NCBI RefSeq assembly: GCF_902499175.1
Contig: NZ_CABVQC010000016.1
Span: 62,001 to 126,000 of the forward strand
DNA length: 64,000 bases
From: Burkholderia aenigmatica
GTDB lineage: Bacteria; Pseudomonadota; Gammaproteobacteria; Burkholderiales; Burkholderiaceae
Direction of reading: 5' to 3'
Shown: in pieces, positions 27,338-36,880 of the stretch
Layout: every line of letters begins with the position of its first letter
Numbering within the stretch: position 1 is the first letter of the stretch
Position numbers and translations under genes: made by a program
The notes under the pieces: model-generated
Database searches by the model: none
Seen by the model: only the letters and a program-made list of their open reading frames with translations
What the model was told of the DNA's origin: nothing

Positions 27338-27778
27338 ATGGCAATCGAGATTCGCGCTTACGAGGCATCCGACCTGCACACGCTGTCGGCCATCTGGTTC
27401 GACGCATCGCTGCTCGCACATCCGTTTCTCGGCGAGGCGCGGCTGCGCGAGCAGCGCACGCTGATCGAAGCGATCTATCTCCCCAACGCGGAAACCTGGG
27501 TCGCGTGTCGTGCCGGCGAGCCGGTCGGCTTCATCGGCCTGCTTGACGGGACGATCGGCGGATTGTTCGTCGCGCCGTCGATGCAGGGCCACGGGATCGG
27601 CCGCGCGCTGGTCGAGCATGCGCTCGCGCTCAAGGGCACGCTCGATCTCGAGGTGTACGCCGATAATCGCGATGCCCATGCGTTTTACGCGCGGCTCGGC
27701 TTCGAGGACATTTCGCGGCGCGACGAGGACGATGAGGGCTTGCCGTTCGCGAATATCCTGATGCGTGCCACGCGTTAA
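27338..27778 (+). CDS. GNAT-family N-acetyltransferase (YjaB-like)
   Basis: 146 residues forming a single GNAT domain. The acetyl-CoA loop is QGHGIGRALVEHA (Q/RxxGxG/A motif) at about residues 86-98. Beta4 is GGLFVAPSMQ, and the C-terminal DNRDAHAFYARLGF motif is typical of small-molecule or protein acetyltransferases. The overall layout is closest to YjaB-type proteins. The start at 27338 lies 106 bases after poxB; the Shine-Dalgarno is weak. The substrate cannot be inferred. Confidence 0.85.
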   Translation: MAIEIRAYEASDLHTLSAIWFDASLLAHPFLGEARLREQRTLIEAIYLPNAETWVACRAGEPVGFIGLLDGTIGGLFVAPSMQGHGIGRALVEHALALKGTLDLEVYADNRDAHAFYARLGFEDISRRDEDDEGLPFANILMRATR

Positions 27779-27791
27779 GCGTGCGGGCAGG

Positions 27792-27808
27792 TGCCGCGTG
27801 GCGCGGCA
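27792..27808. terminator. Short hairpin between convergent GNAT and LysR genes
   Basis: TGCCGCG-TGG-CGCGGCA, seven perfect pairs with a three-base loop, in the 65-base gap between two convergent stops. No U-tract is present, so termination by it alone is doubtful. Confidence 0.35.
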
Positions 27809-27843
27809 TCGGCTGTGGGGATGTTCCGGTGCGCGTGCTGCGC

Positions 27844-28761
27844 TCAGTCCGGTGCCGCTTCGCGCCCGGTAGCCACCCACTCGCGCACGGCCTCGACGAA
27901 CAGCCGCAGCGCCGCCGGCGGATGCCGGTTCGCCGGATAGTAGAGGCATGGCGCGCCGAAATCCTGGCTCCATTCCGGCAGAACCGGCACGAGCCGCCCG
28001 GCGGCGACGTGATCGGCCACGCGCGACTGCGTCACCCACGCGATGCCGATACCGGCCAGCGCGGCCTCGATCATCAGCCCCTGGTTGCCGAGCGTCATCG
28101 GCCCGTCGACATCCACGCTGACCCGCTTGCCCTTGCGGATCAGATCCCATCGATAGAGCGCGCCGCTTTCGAACCGGTAGCGGATGCACCGGTGCTGCAC
28201 GAGATCCTGCGGGCGCGCCGGCGGTGCGTGCCGCGACAGGTAGTCGGGCGACGCCACCGCGACGAAGCGGATCGTGTCGCCGAATTTCACCGCGATCATG
28301 TCGCGCGGTACGTCTTCATGAACGCGGATGCCGGCGTCGAAGCCGTGCTCGACGATGTCGATCAGCCGCGAATCGGTGACGAACTCGACGTGGATGTCCG
28401 GATAGCGGGCGACGAACGCGGGCAGCACATGCCGGATCAGCGGGCGCGCCGCCGCTTCCGACGCGCTGATCCGGATCTGGCCGGACGGGCGGTTGCGGGC
28501 GGTGGCCGCGTCGTTCAATGCATCTTCGAGATCGGCCACCGCGGGCCGCACGCGCAGCAGCAACTGCTCGCCGGCCTCCGTCAGCGCAACGGAGCGCGTG
28601 GTGCGGTTGAAGAGGCGCACGCCGAGCCGCGCCTCGAGGTGGCGCACCGCATGGCTCAGCGCCGACGGTGACACGCCCAGGATGCGCGCCGCGCCGCTGA
28701 AGCTGCGCTGCTCCGCGATCGTGATGAAGGTCGTCAGTTCGCCGATACCGGTGCGGAGCAT
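27844..28761 (-). CDS. LysR-family transcriptional regulator
   Basis: 305 residues. The N-terminal winged helix spans residues 7-65 (FITIAEQRSFSGAARILGVSPSALSHAVRHLEARLGVRLFNR), followed by a PBP2-type effector domain resembling the CrgA/AaeR group (IRISASEAAARPLIRHVLPAF; DAGIRVHEDVPRDMIAVKFG). It is divergent from the aldo-keto reductase at 28881 with 119 bases between starts, the usual arrangement for a LysR regulator and its target. The effector is unknown. Confidence 0.9.
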   Translation of the reverse strand: MLRTGIGELTTFITIAEQRSFSGAARILGVSPSALSHAVRHLEARLGVRLFNRTTRSVALTEAGEQLLLRVRPAVADLEDALNDAATARNRPSGQIRISASEAAARPLIRHVLPAFVARYPDIHVEFVTDSRLIDIVEHGFDAGIRVHEDVPRDMIAVKFGDTIRFVAVASPDYLSRHAPPARPQDLVQHRCIRYRFESGALYRWDLIRKGKRVSVDVDGPMTLGNQGLMIEAALAGIGIAWVTQSRVADHVAAGRLVPVLPEWSQDFGAPCLYYPANRHPPAALRLFVEAVREWVATGREAAPD

Positions 28762-28808
28762 TTGTGAATTTTCCTCAGTAACGTATGAAAGGGTACGCCG
28801 ATTGTTGA

Positions 28809-29864
<1,056 letters not shown>

Positions 29865-30005
29865 TCCGGCATCCGGCGGACGATCGGGCACGAATTGATC
29901 AGCGGAATCAGGGACAATCTTCACGTCGTCTTAAGTTTGTGTTTCCTAGAATCGATTTGAACGTCGCTCTTCCTGCGACGGACCGATTCGTCCAGGAGGA
30001 TGCGC

Positions 30006-30095
30006 ATGCCAAAGCCCCGTGTCGCCGTAGCCCTGTTCAACGAAGCCATCGGCACGTCGCGGCCGACAGCGCAACCGCTCAAGGGCTGCCCATGA
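30006..30095 (+). CDS. 29-codon leader ORF coupled to the methyltransferase gene
   Basis: A short ORF (MPKPRVAVALFNEAIG...) with a near-perfect Shine-Dalgarno, AGGAGG at 29994-29999, six bases before its ATG. Its TGA at 30093-30095 overlaps the ATG of the methyltransferase at 30092. The downstream gene has only a weak ribosome site of its own, so translation is probably coupled. The peptide resembles no domain I know. It may be a regulatory leader, or the true N-terminus if a frameshift separates the two. Confidence 0.5.
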   Translation: MPKPRVAVALFNEAIGTSRPTAQPLKGCP

Positions 30096-30682
30096 TGTGG
30101 CCGAACGCGTGGCGTGTCTCGGCACTGTTCGTGCGCGAGTGGGTTGGCCGTCCGGCCTCGGTGGGCGCGTTGTGCCCGAGTTCGCGGCAGCTGGCACGCG
30201 AGATGGCCGACGCGGTGCCGGACGGCGACGGGCTGGTCGTCGAGCTCGGCGGCGGCACCGGTGCGATCACCGCGGCTTTGCTCGAACGCGGCGTCGCGCC
30301 ACGGCGCCTCGTCGTGGTCGAGCGTTCGCCGGCGTTCGTCCAGCATCTGCGGCGACGCTTTCCGGGCATCTCGATCGTGTCGGGCGACGCGCGTCAGCTC
30401 GAGCGGCTGCTGCCGCCCGATGCGCGCGTCGACGCGATCGTGTCGTGCCTGCCGTTGCGCACGCTGCCGCGTCAGGACGTGACGGCGATCATCGATCAGT
30501 GCCATCGCGTGCTGTCGGCCGATGGCGTGATGATTCAGTTCACGTACGACCTGCGGCCGCCCGGCCGTCATCCGCTGGGCGATTCGGCATTTGTTGCCAG
30601 TGGCAGCCGGATCGTCTGGGCAAACATTCCGCCTGCGCGCATCGTGACCGTGCGCAACGTCACAGCCGAACATGCGGAATGA
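30092..30682 (+). CDS. SAM-dependent methyltransferase (phospholipid/rRNA-adenine methylase-like)
   Basis: 196 residues. Motif I is VVELGGGTGAITAALL, followed by VVVERSPAFVQHLRRRFPGISIVSGDA and a motif IV-like IVSCLPLRTLP. The opening FVREWVGRPASVGALCPSSRQLA is typical of PmtA-like phospholipid N-methyltransferases, which share the fold of rRNA adenine dimethylases. It probably acts at the membrane on phosphatidylethanolamine or a similar lipid; a different acceptor cannot be excluded. It starts inside the stop of the leader ORF at 30006-30095. Confidence 0.75.
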   Translation: MMWPNAWRVSALFVREWVGRPASVGALCPSSRQLAREMADAVPDGDGLVVELGGGTGAITAALLERGVAPRRLVVVERSPAFVQHLRRRFPGISIVSGDARQLERLLPPDARVDAIVSCLPLRTLPRQDVTAIIDQCHRVLSADGVMIQFTYDLRPPGRHPLGDSAFVASGSRIVWANIPPARIVTVRNVTAEHAE

Positions 30683-30726
30683 CGCCGCTGCACGCGAGGC
30701 GCCCGACCGTGGCGCCTCGCCGTCAC

Positions 30727-30744
30727 CTTTCATAAATCCTTCCA
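30727..30744 (+). promoter_or_regulatory. Candidate Pho box (PhoB site)
   Basis: CTTTCATAAATCCTTCCA matches the E. coli Pho box CTGTCATAAATCTGTCAT at 13 of 18 positions by my count, with the central TCATAAATC intact. It lies 93 bases before the first of two alkaline phosphatase genes, the expected kind of PhoB target. Confidence 0.5.
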
Positions 30745-30836
30745 ATCCTTCCAATTAGCATTCATATTGCCGTCACATCAGGTTCCTACCATCGCCTTTC
30801 ATTTCGAAAGCATCAACGGCGGGGAGAACCGGCAAC

Positions 30837-32273
30837 ATGAATCGAATCAAAATGGCGGCGCTGCTGTGTGCGAGCGCCTTTGCACTGGCCGGATGCGGCA
30901 GCGACGACGACCCGACCAGCACGGCGCCCGGCCCCACGACGCCGCTCGCCGCGCGCAACGTGATCTTTTTCCTCGGCGATGGCATGGGGATCACGACGAT
31001 GACGGCCGCGCGCATCTATGCGGTCGGTGAAGACGGCGCGCTGACGATCGACTCGCTGCCCGAAACCGCGTTCGTGAAGACCTACTCCAACGATGCGCAG
31101 GTGACGGACAGCGCACCGTCGATGTCGGCATACATGACCGGCGTCAAGACCAACAACGAAGTGATCTCGATGTCGCCCGACACGAAGGCGATCGAGCCGA
31201 CCGCGAGCCTCACCGGCAACTGCGGCACCAACAACGGCAAATCGGCGACGACGCTGCTCGAGATCGCGAAGGCGCAGGGGCTGGCCACCGGTGTCGTGAC
31301 GACCACGCGTGTCACGCATGCGACGCCGGCCGCGACGTACGCGCACGTGTGCCATCGCGACGCCGAGAACGACATCGCCGCGCAGCTCGTGCCGGGCGGC
31401 GCGGGCTACAACGGCGCACTGGGCAACGGCGTCGACGTCGTGCTCGGCGGCGGCACGCAATTCTTCGTGCCGAAGGATGGTGGCGGCAAGCGCACCGACG
31501 GCCGCAACCTGGTCAACGAGCTGAAGGCGAAGGGCTATGCGTTCGCGCAGAACCGCGACGACCTGCTGGCCGCCGATGCGACGAAGAGCGGCAAGCTGGT
31601 CGGCCTGTTCTCGTCGAGCCACATGAGCTACGACCTCGACCGCGGCGCGACCAAGGAGCCGAGCCTCAGCGACATGGCGACGCGCGCGCTCGACGTGCTG
31701 CAGCAGAACCCGAACGGCTATTTCCTGATGGTCGAGGGCGGCCGGATCGACCACGCGCTGCACGACACCAATGCGAAGCGCGCGCTGCAGGACACGGTGG
31801 CGTTCGACAACGCGATCAAGGCCACGATCGACAAGGTGCGCAAGACCGATCCCGACCTGAAGAACACGCTGATCGTCGTCACCGCAGACCACGACCATAC
31901 GCTGGTGCTGAACGGCTATGCGGCGCGCACCGGCAAGACCGAAGCAGGCAAGCCCGGCGTGCTGGGCGTGCTGCGCAACTACCAGACGGGGACGGTCGCG
32001 AAGGACGCGGACGGCGCGCCGTACACGATCATCGGCTTCGGCAACGGCGAGAACCGCGTGCAGGGCAGCCGCGCGGGCACCGCGCTCACCGATGCGGTGA
32101 CGGGCGCCGACGACTATCGCCAGGAGGCGGTCGTGCGGATGGACAAGGGCAACGAGACGCACGGCGGCACCGATGTGTTTCTCGGTGCGATCGGCCGCGG
32201 CGCGGATGCGTTCCACGGCGTGATCGAGAACAACAAGGTCTTCGAGCTGGTGCGCAACGCGGTGCAGCTGTGA
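30837..32273 (+). CDS. Alkaline phosphatase, lipoprotein
   Basis: 478 residues, PhoA superfamily. It starts with a lipoprotein signal and lipobox LAGC (Cys20), so it is probably anchored in the periplasm. Metal-binding aspartate is in IFFLGDGMG (Asp48). The nucleophile is in TDSAPSMSAYMTG (Ser92, equivalent to the DSA serine of PhoA). Further metal ligands are in FLMVEGGRIDHALH and VVTADHDH. It releases phosphate from monoesters. It is followed 32 bases later by a paralogue without the lipobox, and a candidate Pho box lies upstream, so phosphate-starvation control is likely. Confidence 0.93.
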   Translation: MNRIKMAALLCASAFALAGCGSDDDPTSTAPGPTTPLAARNVIFFLGDGMGITTMTAARIYAVGEDGALTIDSLPETAFVKTYSNDAQVTDSAPSMSAYMTGVKTNNEVISMSPDTKAIEPTASLTGNCGTNNGKSATTLLEIAKAQGLATGVVTTTRVTHATPAATYAHVCHRDAENDIAAQLVPGGAGYNGALGNGVDVVLGGGTQFFVPKDGGGKRTDGRNLVNELKAKGYAFAQNRDDLLAADATKSGKLVGLFSSSHMSYDLDRGATKEPSLSDMATRALDVLQQNPNGYFLMVEGGRIDHALHDTNAKRALQDTVAFDNAIKATIDKVRKTDPDLKNTLIVVTADHDHTLVLNGYAARTGKTEAGKPGVLGVLRNYQTGTVAKDADGAPYTIIGFGNGENRVQGSRAGTALTDAVTGADDYRQEAVVRMDKGNETHGGTDVFLGAIGRGADAFHGVIENNKVFELVRNAVQL

Positions 32274-32305
32274 GCGCCGACCATACGGGTACAGGGGAAT
32301 ACAGG

Positions 32306-33697
32306 ATGTCGACCATCAAGTACATCGCGGCGGCGCTGGCCGTCGCGGGTTTCGCATGCGGCGCGGCGCAAGCCGCCGGCCAGGCGAAGAACGTGATTTT
32401 CTTTCTCGGCGACGGCATGGGGCCGACGACCGTGACGGCGAGCCGGATCTACAAGGTCGGTGAGTCGGGACAACTGACGATGGAGAAGCTGGCCCGCACC
32501 GCGCGCGTCAAGACCTTCTCGAACGACGCGCAGACGACCGACAGCGCGCCGTCGATGGCCGCGTACATGACCGGCGTGAAGATGAACAACGAAGTGCTGT
32601 CGATGTCGTCCGACACGCGCGCGGTCGCGCCGGGCAACGACGCCAACGGCAACAAGACCGTCAACAACTGCGCGCCGGGCAACGGCCAGCCGGTTGCGAC
32701 GCTGCTGGAGCTGGCGAAGGCGCGCGGCAAGGCGGTCGGCTCGATCACGACGACCGAACTCACGCACGCGACGCCGGCCGCGACCTATTCGCACATCTGC
32801 CATCGCGATGCGCAGTACGACATCGCCGCGCAGGCGGCACCGGGCGGCGCGGGCTACAACGCGGCACTCGGCGACGGCGTCGACGTGCTGATGGGCGGCG
32901 GCCGCAATCACTGGACGCCGTTCGATCCGGTGGCCAACAAGCGCGGCCGCGCGGACGGGCGCAACCTGCTCAACGAGATGAAGGCGAAGGGCTACACCGT
33001 CGTCGCGACCAGGGATCAGCTCGCACAGGCCGGCAACGGCAAGCTGATCGGCCTGTTCAGTTCGACGAGCCATCTCGAATACGAACTCGACCGCGTGGCC
33101 GGCAAGGGCGAAGGGCCGTCGCAGCCGAGCCTCGCCGAGATGACGTCGAAGGCGATCGACGTGCTGTCGAAGAATTCGAACGGCTACTTCCTGATGGTCG
33201 AGGGCGGCCGGATCGATCACGCGCTGCACGGCACCAACGCGAAGCGCGCGCTCGAAGACACGGTGGCATTCGACGAAGCGATCCGCGTCGCGCTGTCGAA
33301 GGTCGACCTGTCGAACACGCTGATCGTCGTGACGGCCGACCACGACCACACGATGACGATCAACGGCTATTCGAAGCGCGGCAACCCGATTCTCGATATC
33401 AGCCGCAACTATCGCGACGGCCAGCCGAGCAAGGACGCCGACGGCAACACCTACACGACGCTGGTGTTCGGCAACGGCGCGAACCGGCCGAACGTGCGCG
33501 CGTCGGTCGATTCGGCCACGGCGACGAACGAGGCGTATCTGCAGGAAGTCGGTGTGCGGATGGGCAGCGCGGGCTCGGAGACGCACGGCGGCGGCGACGT
33601 GATGCTGTTCGCCGACGGCGCGGACGCGAAGGCGTTCAAGGGCACGATCGACAACACGAAGGTGTTCGGTCTCGTGCGCTCGGCGTTCGGTTTCTGA
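32306..33697 (+). CDS. Alkaline phosphatase, soluble periplasmic paralogue
   Basis: 463 residues, paralogous to the preceding gene over its whole length. It has an ordinary cleavable signal peptide (ending CGAAQA-AG) instead of a lipobox, so one copy would be soluble and the other membrane-anchored. Metal and active sites are conserved: FLGDGMG, TDSAPSMAAYMTG (Ser80), FLMVEGGRIDHALHGTNAKR and VVTADHDHTM. The ATG at 32306 has AGGGGA nearby upstream. The tandem arrangement indicates local duplication followed by different localisation. Confidence 0.93.
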   Translation: MSTIKYIAAALAVAGFACGAAQAAGQAKNVIFFLGDGMGPTTVTASRIYKVGESGQLTMEKLARTARVKTFSNDAQTTDSAPSMAAYMTGVKMNNEVLSMSSDTRAVAPGNDANGNKTVNNCAPGNGQPVATLLELAKARGKAVGSITTTELTHATPAATYSHICHRDAQYDIAAQAAPGGAGYNAALGDGVDVLMGGGRNHWTPFDPVANKRGRADGRNLLNEMKAKGYTVVATRDQLAQAGNGKLIGLFSSTSHLEYELDRVAGKGEGPSQPSLAEMTSKAIDVLSKNSNGYFLMVEGGRIDHALHGTNAKRALEDTVAFDEAIRVALSKVDLSNTLIVVTADHDHTMTINGYSKRGNPILDISRNYRDGQPSKDADGNTYTTLVFGNGANRPNVRASVDSATATNEAYLQEVGVRMGSAGSETHGGGDVMLFADGADAKAFKGTIDNTKVFGLVRSAFGF

Positions 33698-33730
33698 GTC
33701 CGTTGATCTCATGAGGAACGGGAACGCCCG

Positions 33731-34483
33731 ATGAAACGTCAGCTTCTCTGCGCGCTCGCTTGCGGGTGGGTTGCGCTACCGGCCCTTGCAGCGGCCGATT
33801 TCGACGCCGTGCTGCTGCACGAGAGCCGCACGGTGTCGGCCGACGGTGTGACGCGCACGACGCTGTATCGCGAACGGATGGTGCGGCGCGACGGGCACGT
33901 GTGGGTCGAACGCGTGCTGCCCGTCGCGGCGGCAGGGGGGCACGGCGACGATCACGACCATGACCACGACGCGGGCGGTGTACGCGAGACGCCACCGCGC
34001 GCCGGTGTGCAGCCGGCCGCCGCGCACGCCGGCCACAAGCACTTCAACTTCCAGGCGGCCGCGCGGCACGTGACGTCCGACGGCAAGACGACGCGCATCG
34101 AGTATGTGGATGCGGCGAACCGGACGGTCGTCAGCGTGCCGCCGGCCGAGTACGAAACCACGGGCTTCGACGGCTCGTGGGACAACGCGTACTACGTCAC
34201 GCCGCCGTCGCAGTTGAAGCGGCTCGCGGTGGCGAAGCGCGGCGACGCGCCCGGCACCCGCTGGTACGAGCAGGCGGTCGACACACCCGGCGCGCGCGGC
34301 GTGAACCGGATCCTGTGGAGCGAGAAGTGGCAGGCGCCGCTGTCGGTCGAGTACCGGAGCGCCGACGGCCGTGTCGTGCGCAAGCTGACGCTCACGCCGA
34401 CGCCGGCCGCGCGGCGGGAGACGTTGCCGTGGCAGACGCTCGCCAGCTATACGCGCAAGGAATACGCGGATTATCTCGACTGA
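33731..34483 (+). CDS. Periplasmic hypothetical protein with His/Asp-rich metal-binding stretch
   Basis: 250 residues with a signal peptide ending ALPALA-AAD. Residues 71-80 read HGDDHDHDHD, and HAGHKH follows at about 99-104; both look like zinc or other divalent metal ligands. The rest is beta-rich with no recognised domain. It follows the second alkaline phosphatase by 33 bases on the same strand. Because alkaline phosphatases need two zinc ions and one magnesium ion per site, a role in metal supply to them is an attractive but untested inference. A terminator closes the operon at 34524-34571. Confidence 0.65.
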   Translation: MKRQLLCALACGWVALPALAAADFDAVLLHESRTVSADGVTRTTLYRERMVRRDGHVWVERVLPVAAAGGHGDDHDHDHDAGGVRETPPRAGVQPAAAHAGHKHFNFQAAARHVTSDGKTTRIEYVDAANRTVVSVPPAEYETTGFDGSWDNAYYVTPPSQLKRLAVAKRGDAPGTRWYEQAVDTPGARGVNRILWSEKWQAPLSVEYRSADGRVVRKLTLTPTPAARRETLPWQTLASYTRKEYADYLD

Positions 34484-34523
34484 TCGACGATTTCGACCAT
34501 CTGTACGCGGGGCTTGCGGTCAG

Positions 34524-34571
34524 GCCGGCCGGTATCGTCAAGCGATACGGCCGGGCCCTGGCCGATTTTTT
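34524..34571 (+). terminator. Terminator of the alkaline phosphatase operon
   Basis: A stem of about 12 pairs with one bulge (GGCCGG-GTATCG / CGATAC-GGCCGG, TCAAG loop), followed after a few bases by a run of six T and TCTTTCTT. It lies 40 bases past the stop at 34483. Confidence 0.65.
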
Positions 34572-34609
34572 CTTTCTTCTCGTGGCGCCGCAGCGATCGC
34601 CGATGCGGG

Positions 34610-35749
34610 CTAGAAGCGCGCGCCGTCCGGCACGCGCGCGGAAGGCCGCGACGCGACCCGCTTGATGAAGCGGTCGAGCGGTGTCGCATAGCCGCGCCCG
34701 ATCGCCGCGCTCAGCGCCGCCGACAACGCCAGATACGCCGTCAGCAACAGCAGCTTCGTGTCGCCATGCGTGGCCGACGGCGGCCAGAACGTGCGCAATC
34801 CGCCGAGCACGATCAGGTGGAACAGGTACAGCTCGTAGCTCAACTTGCCGGCCCGGCACAACGGCGCGAGCAGGCGGCCCTGCACGCGCTCGCCGTTGAC
34901 GTGTGCGCCGATCAGCAGCACGGCCGTGCCGAGCGCCATCGCGGTGACGCCGGCGACGTGGCTTTCCGCGATCGGCCAGGCCAGATAAAGCGCGGCCATC
35001 GCCGTCGCGACGGGCCACTGCACGAACGGCGCGGCCAGCCGCTGCCAGTTTGCGCGTTCGGCCAGCAGCGCAGTGCAGCAGCCGATCGCGATCCCGTCGA
35101 ACGACGCGAAGTACGCATAGAGGAACCCGCCTTCTTCACCGGCGTGCGTGAAGCGGTACACGGGCCCGAGCGCGGCGATGATCACCCAGAATGCGACCAG
35201 CCGTGCATCGCGGCGCAGCGCGACGCACAGCAGCGGGAACGACAGGTAGAACACCTCTTCGACCGACAGCGACCACAGCACGCCGAGCGCGTAGTTGACC
35301 CACCCGTAGGCACCGATCAGCACGTTCATCCAGAACGTCAGCGACGCGAAATTCACGAGCCAGAACGACACGGCGATGCCCTCCGGCGCATGGTTCTGGA
35401 AGATCGGCACGCCGGCCGCCGCGAGGCCGTTGACGAGTGCGAGCAGCAGGAGCAGGCACGGGACGATGCGCGCGACGCGCGATACATAGAATGAACGCAC
35501 GTCGACCGCGCCGAGGCTGCCCCAGCGGCGCCGCGCATTCGACGTGATCAGGTAGCCGGAGATCACGAAGAACATCGTCACGCCGTAGTTGCCGTTGCGC
35601 GCCACCGCATGCACCGCATCCCAGCCGAACGCGCGAGCGAGCGACGTGTCGCGCAGCGAGTAAGGGATGTTGAAGTGATGCAGCAGGACGAGCACGATCG
35701 ACACGCCGCGCAGCAGGTCGATCCGCGCGTTGCGCGGCCCGGTGGTCAC
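34610..35749 (-). CDS. OafA-like membrane acyltransferase coupled to an OXA beta-lactamase gene
   Basis: 379-residue acyltransferase-3 family protein: RIDLLRGVSIVLVLLHHFN (catalytic-type histidine), GVTMFFVISGYLITS, arginine in VSRVARIVPCLLLLL, LWSLSVEEVFYLSFPLL, and ten or so membrane helices. It starts with GTG at 35749, inside a GTGA overlap with the beta-lactamase stop, so the two are translationally coupled. The substrate is not evident: O-antigen, peptidoglycan or another glycan. It belongs to the same superfamily as the exopolysaccharide gene at 8246-9283, in a different context. Confidence 0.85.
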   Translation of the reverse strand: MTTGPRNARIDLLRGVSIVLVLLHHFNIPYSLRDTSLARAFGWDAVHAVARNGNYGVTMFFVISGYLITSNARRRWGSLGAVDVRSFYVSRVARIVPCLLLLLALVNGLAAAGVPIFQNHAPEGIAVSFWLVNFASLTFWMNVLIGAYGWVNYALGVLWSLSVEEVFYLSFPLLCVALRRDARLVAFWVIIAALGPVYRFTHAGEEGGFLYAYFASFDGIAIGCCTALLAERANWQRLAAPFVQWPVATAMAALYLAWPIAESHVAGVTAMALGTAVLLIGAHVNGERVQGRLLAPLCRAGKLSYELYLFHLIVLGGLRTFWPPSATHGDTKLLLLTAYLALSAALSAAIGRGYATPLDRFIKRVASRPSARVPDGARF

Positions 35750-36555
35750 TGCGGCCTGCCCGGTTCGGCGAGGGCCGGCAGCGTCGCCAGGAACGTATCG
35801 CGTGCACGCAGGCCGGCATTCGGCGTCTGACGCTTGTCGTCCTGCATCAGGTACGCGAACACGAGCTTGCGCGGCCCTTTGGCCGCCCAGCCGACGAACC
35901 AGCCATACGCGTGCGACGCATCGTACTTGCGCCCCGGCGACCCGGTGCCCGTCTTGCCGTGCACGATCCACCCGCCGGGTTGCGTGTCGATCAGCGTGAT
36001 GCGCTCGGTCATGTCGTACGCGTGCGCGCTGACGGGCAGCGTCCGGTTCGTGATCTTGCGCATGAAGGCGACCTGTTCGAGCGGCGAGATGCGCAGCGAT
36101 GCGTTGACCCATGCGCCCATCACGCCGTTCAGCTCGCCCGCCTGACTGGTGGCGTCCGCGTTACCGTAGCCGAATGCATTCGTGTACTGCTGGAAGCGCG
36201 CCTGGCCGAGCGCCTGCGCGACCTGCTGCGAGTACCAGAACACCGACAGCTTCATCCAGCGCGCCGGATCGGTCGGCTCGCGCCACGGCTCGCCGCCCCA
36301 GTCGGGGTAGCCGGCGTGGAAGTCGAGCGTCGGTGTGTGCTCGTCTTTCAAAACGCCCGCATCGAAGCCCATCAGGCTGATGGCAACCTTGAACGTCGAC
36401 GCCGGCGTCACGCGGGTCGCGCAGTCGCCTTGCTGTACGAGCACCTGGCCGGTGGCGGCGTCGGCGACGACGGTGCAGACGGGGTGGGCCTGGGAAGTCG
36501 CGGCGGCCAGAAGGCCGGTGGCGAAGGTGAACAGCGCGCGGCGCCAGTGTTTCAA
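35746..36555 (-). CDS. Class D (OXA-type) beta-lactamase
   Basis: 269 residues. TTG start at 36555 has GGAG six bases upstream, and a signal peptide (ALFTFATGLLAAATSQA) follows immediately. Class D motifs are complete: Ser53-T-F-Lys56 (carbamylatable lysine), Ser104-V-F, Tyr130-G-Asn132 and Lys201-T-G. The protein would hydrolyse penicillins in the periplasm; the spectrum cannot be read from sequence. It is followed by an overlapping acyltransferase gene. Longer in-frame extensions to 36711 lack a signal-like start. Confidence 0.92.
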   Translation of the reverse strand: MKHWRRALFTFATGLLAAATSQAHPVCTVVADAATGQVLVQQGDCATRVTPASTFKVAISLMGFDAGVLKDEHTPTLDFHAGYPDWGGEPWREPTDPARWMKLSVFWYSQQVAQALGQARFQQYTNAFGYGNADATSQAGELNGVMGAWVNASLRISPLEQVAFMRKITNRTLPVSAHAYDMTERITLIDTQPGGWIVHGKTGTGSPGRKYDASHAYGWFVGWAAKGPRKLVFAYLMQDDKRQTPNAGLRARDTFLATLPALAEPGRPQ

Positions 36556-36779
36556 GTGACACTCCTCGGGGATGTGCGGCAGGCGCGCGGTGCGGGGGAA
36601 GGGGTGCAGGCCGTGCGCAATGAAGGCGACGGCCGGCATCGAGAAAGACGGATGGCGACCGTTGCGGAGGCTCACAGTGTATCGACGGATCAGCGTTCGC
36701 TGACCTGTCACGGTTGACGGGGCAATCGCGCGGTTTCATCCGCTCCGGCGGCGCCGGCCGGCCACGCGTGACGATGCGC
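36556..36779. other. Region upstream of the beta-lactamase gene
   Basis: A gene-free stretch that, with the element at 36780-36846 and a short spacer, separates the beta-lactamase start from the RDD-protein stop. It should hold the beta-lactamase promoter. No divergent ampR-like regulator is present, so expression is either constitutive or controlled from elsewhere. Confidence 0.4.
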
Positions 36780-36846
36780 ATGAAAAAGCCCGCCGGCAGG
36801 CTTGCGCTTGCGGGCGGGCAAAGACACCTCGGGCAGACCCGCGCGG
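36780..36846 (-). repeat. 67-bp 3'-UTR element with intrinsic terminator, copy 1
   Basis: Begins 34 bases past the stop of the RDD gene. Read on the minus strand, a ~27-base conserved segment is followed by a GC stem (GCCCGCC...GGCGGGC) and TTTTT, a textbook intrinsic terminator. The whole 67 bases recur at 38279-38345 with a single mismatch, in the loop-side arm of the stem. The conservation reaches beyond the hairpin, so it is more than a chance similarity of terminators. Confidence 0.8.
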
Positions 36847-36880
36847 CAGGTCGATGCCGATGTCGCTCATTCCTGCTTCG

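Noticed and set aside
26047-27339. A 430-codon minus-strand frame opposite poxB
   Set aside because: Antisense shadow of a well-conserved enzyme gene with no homology-like features.
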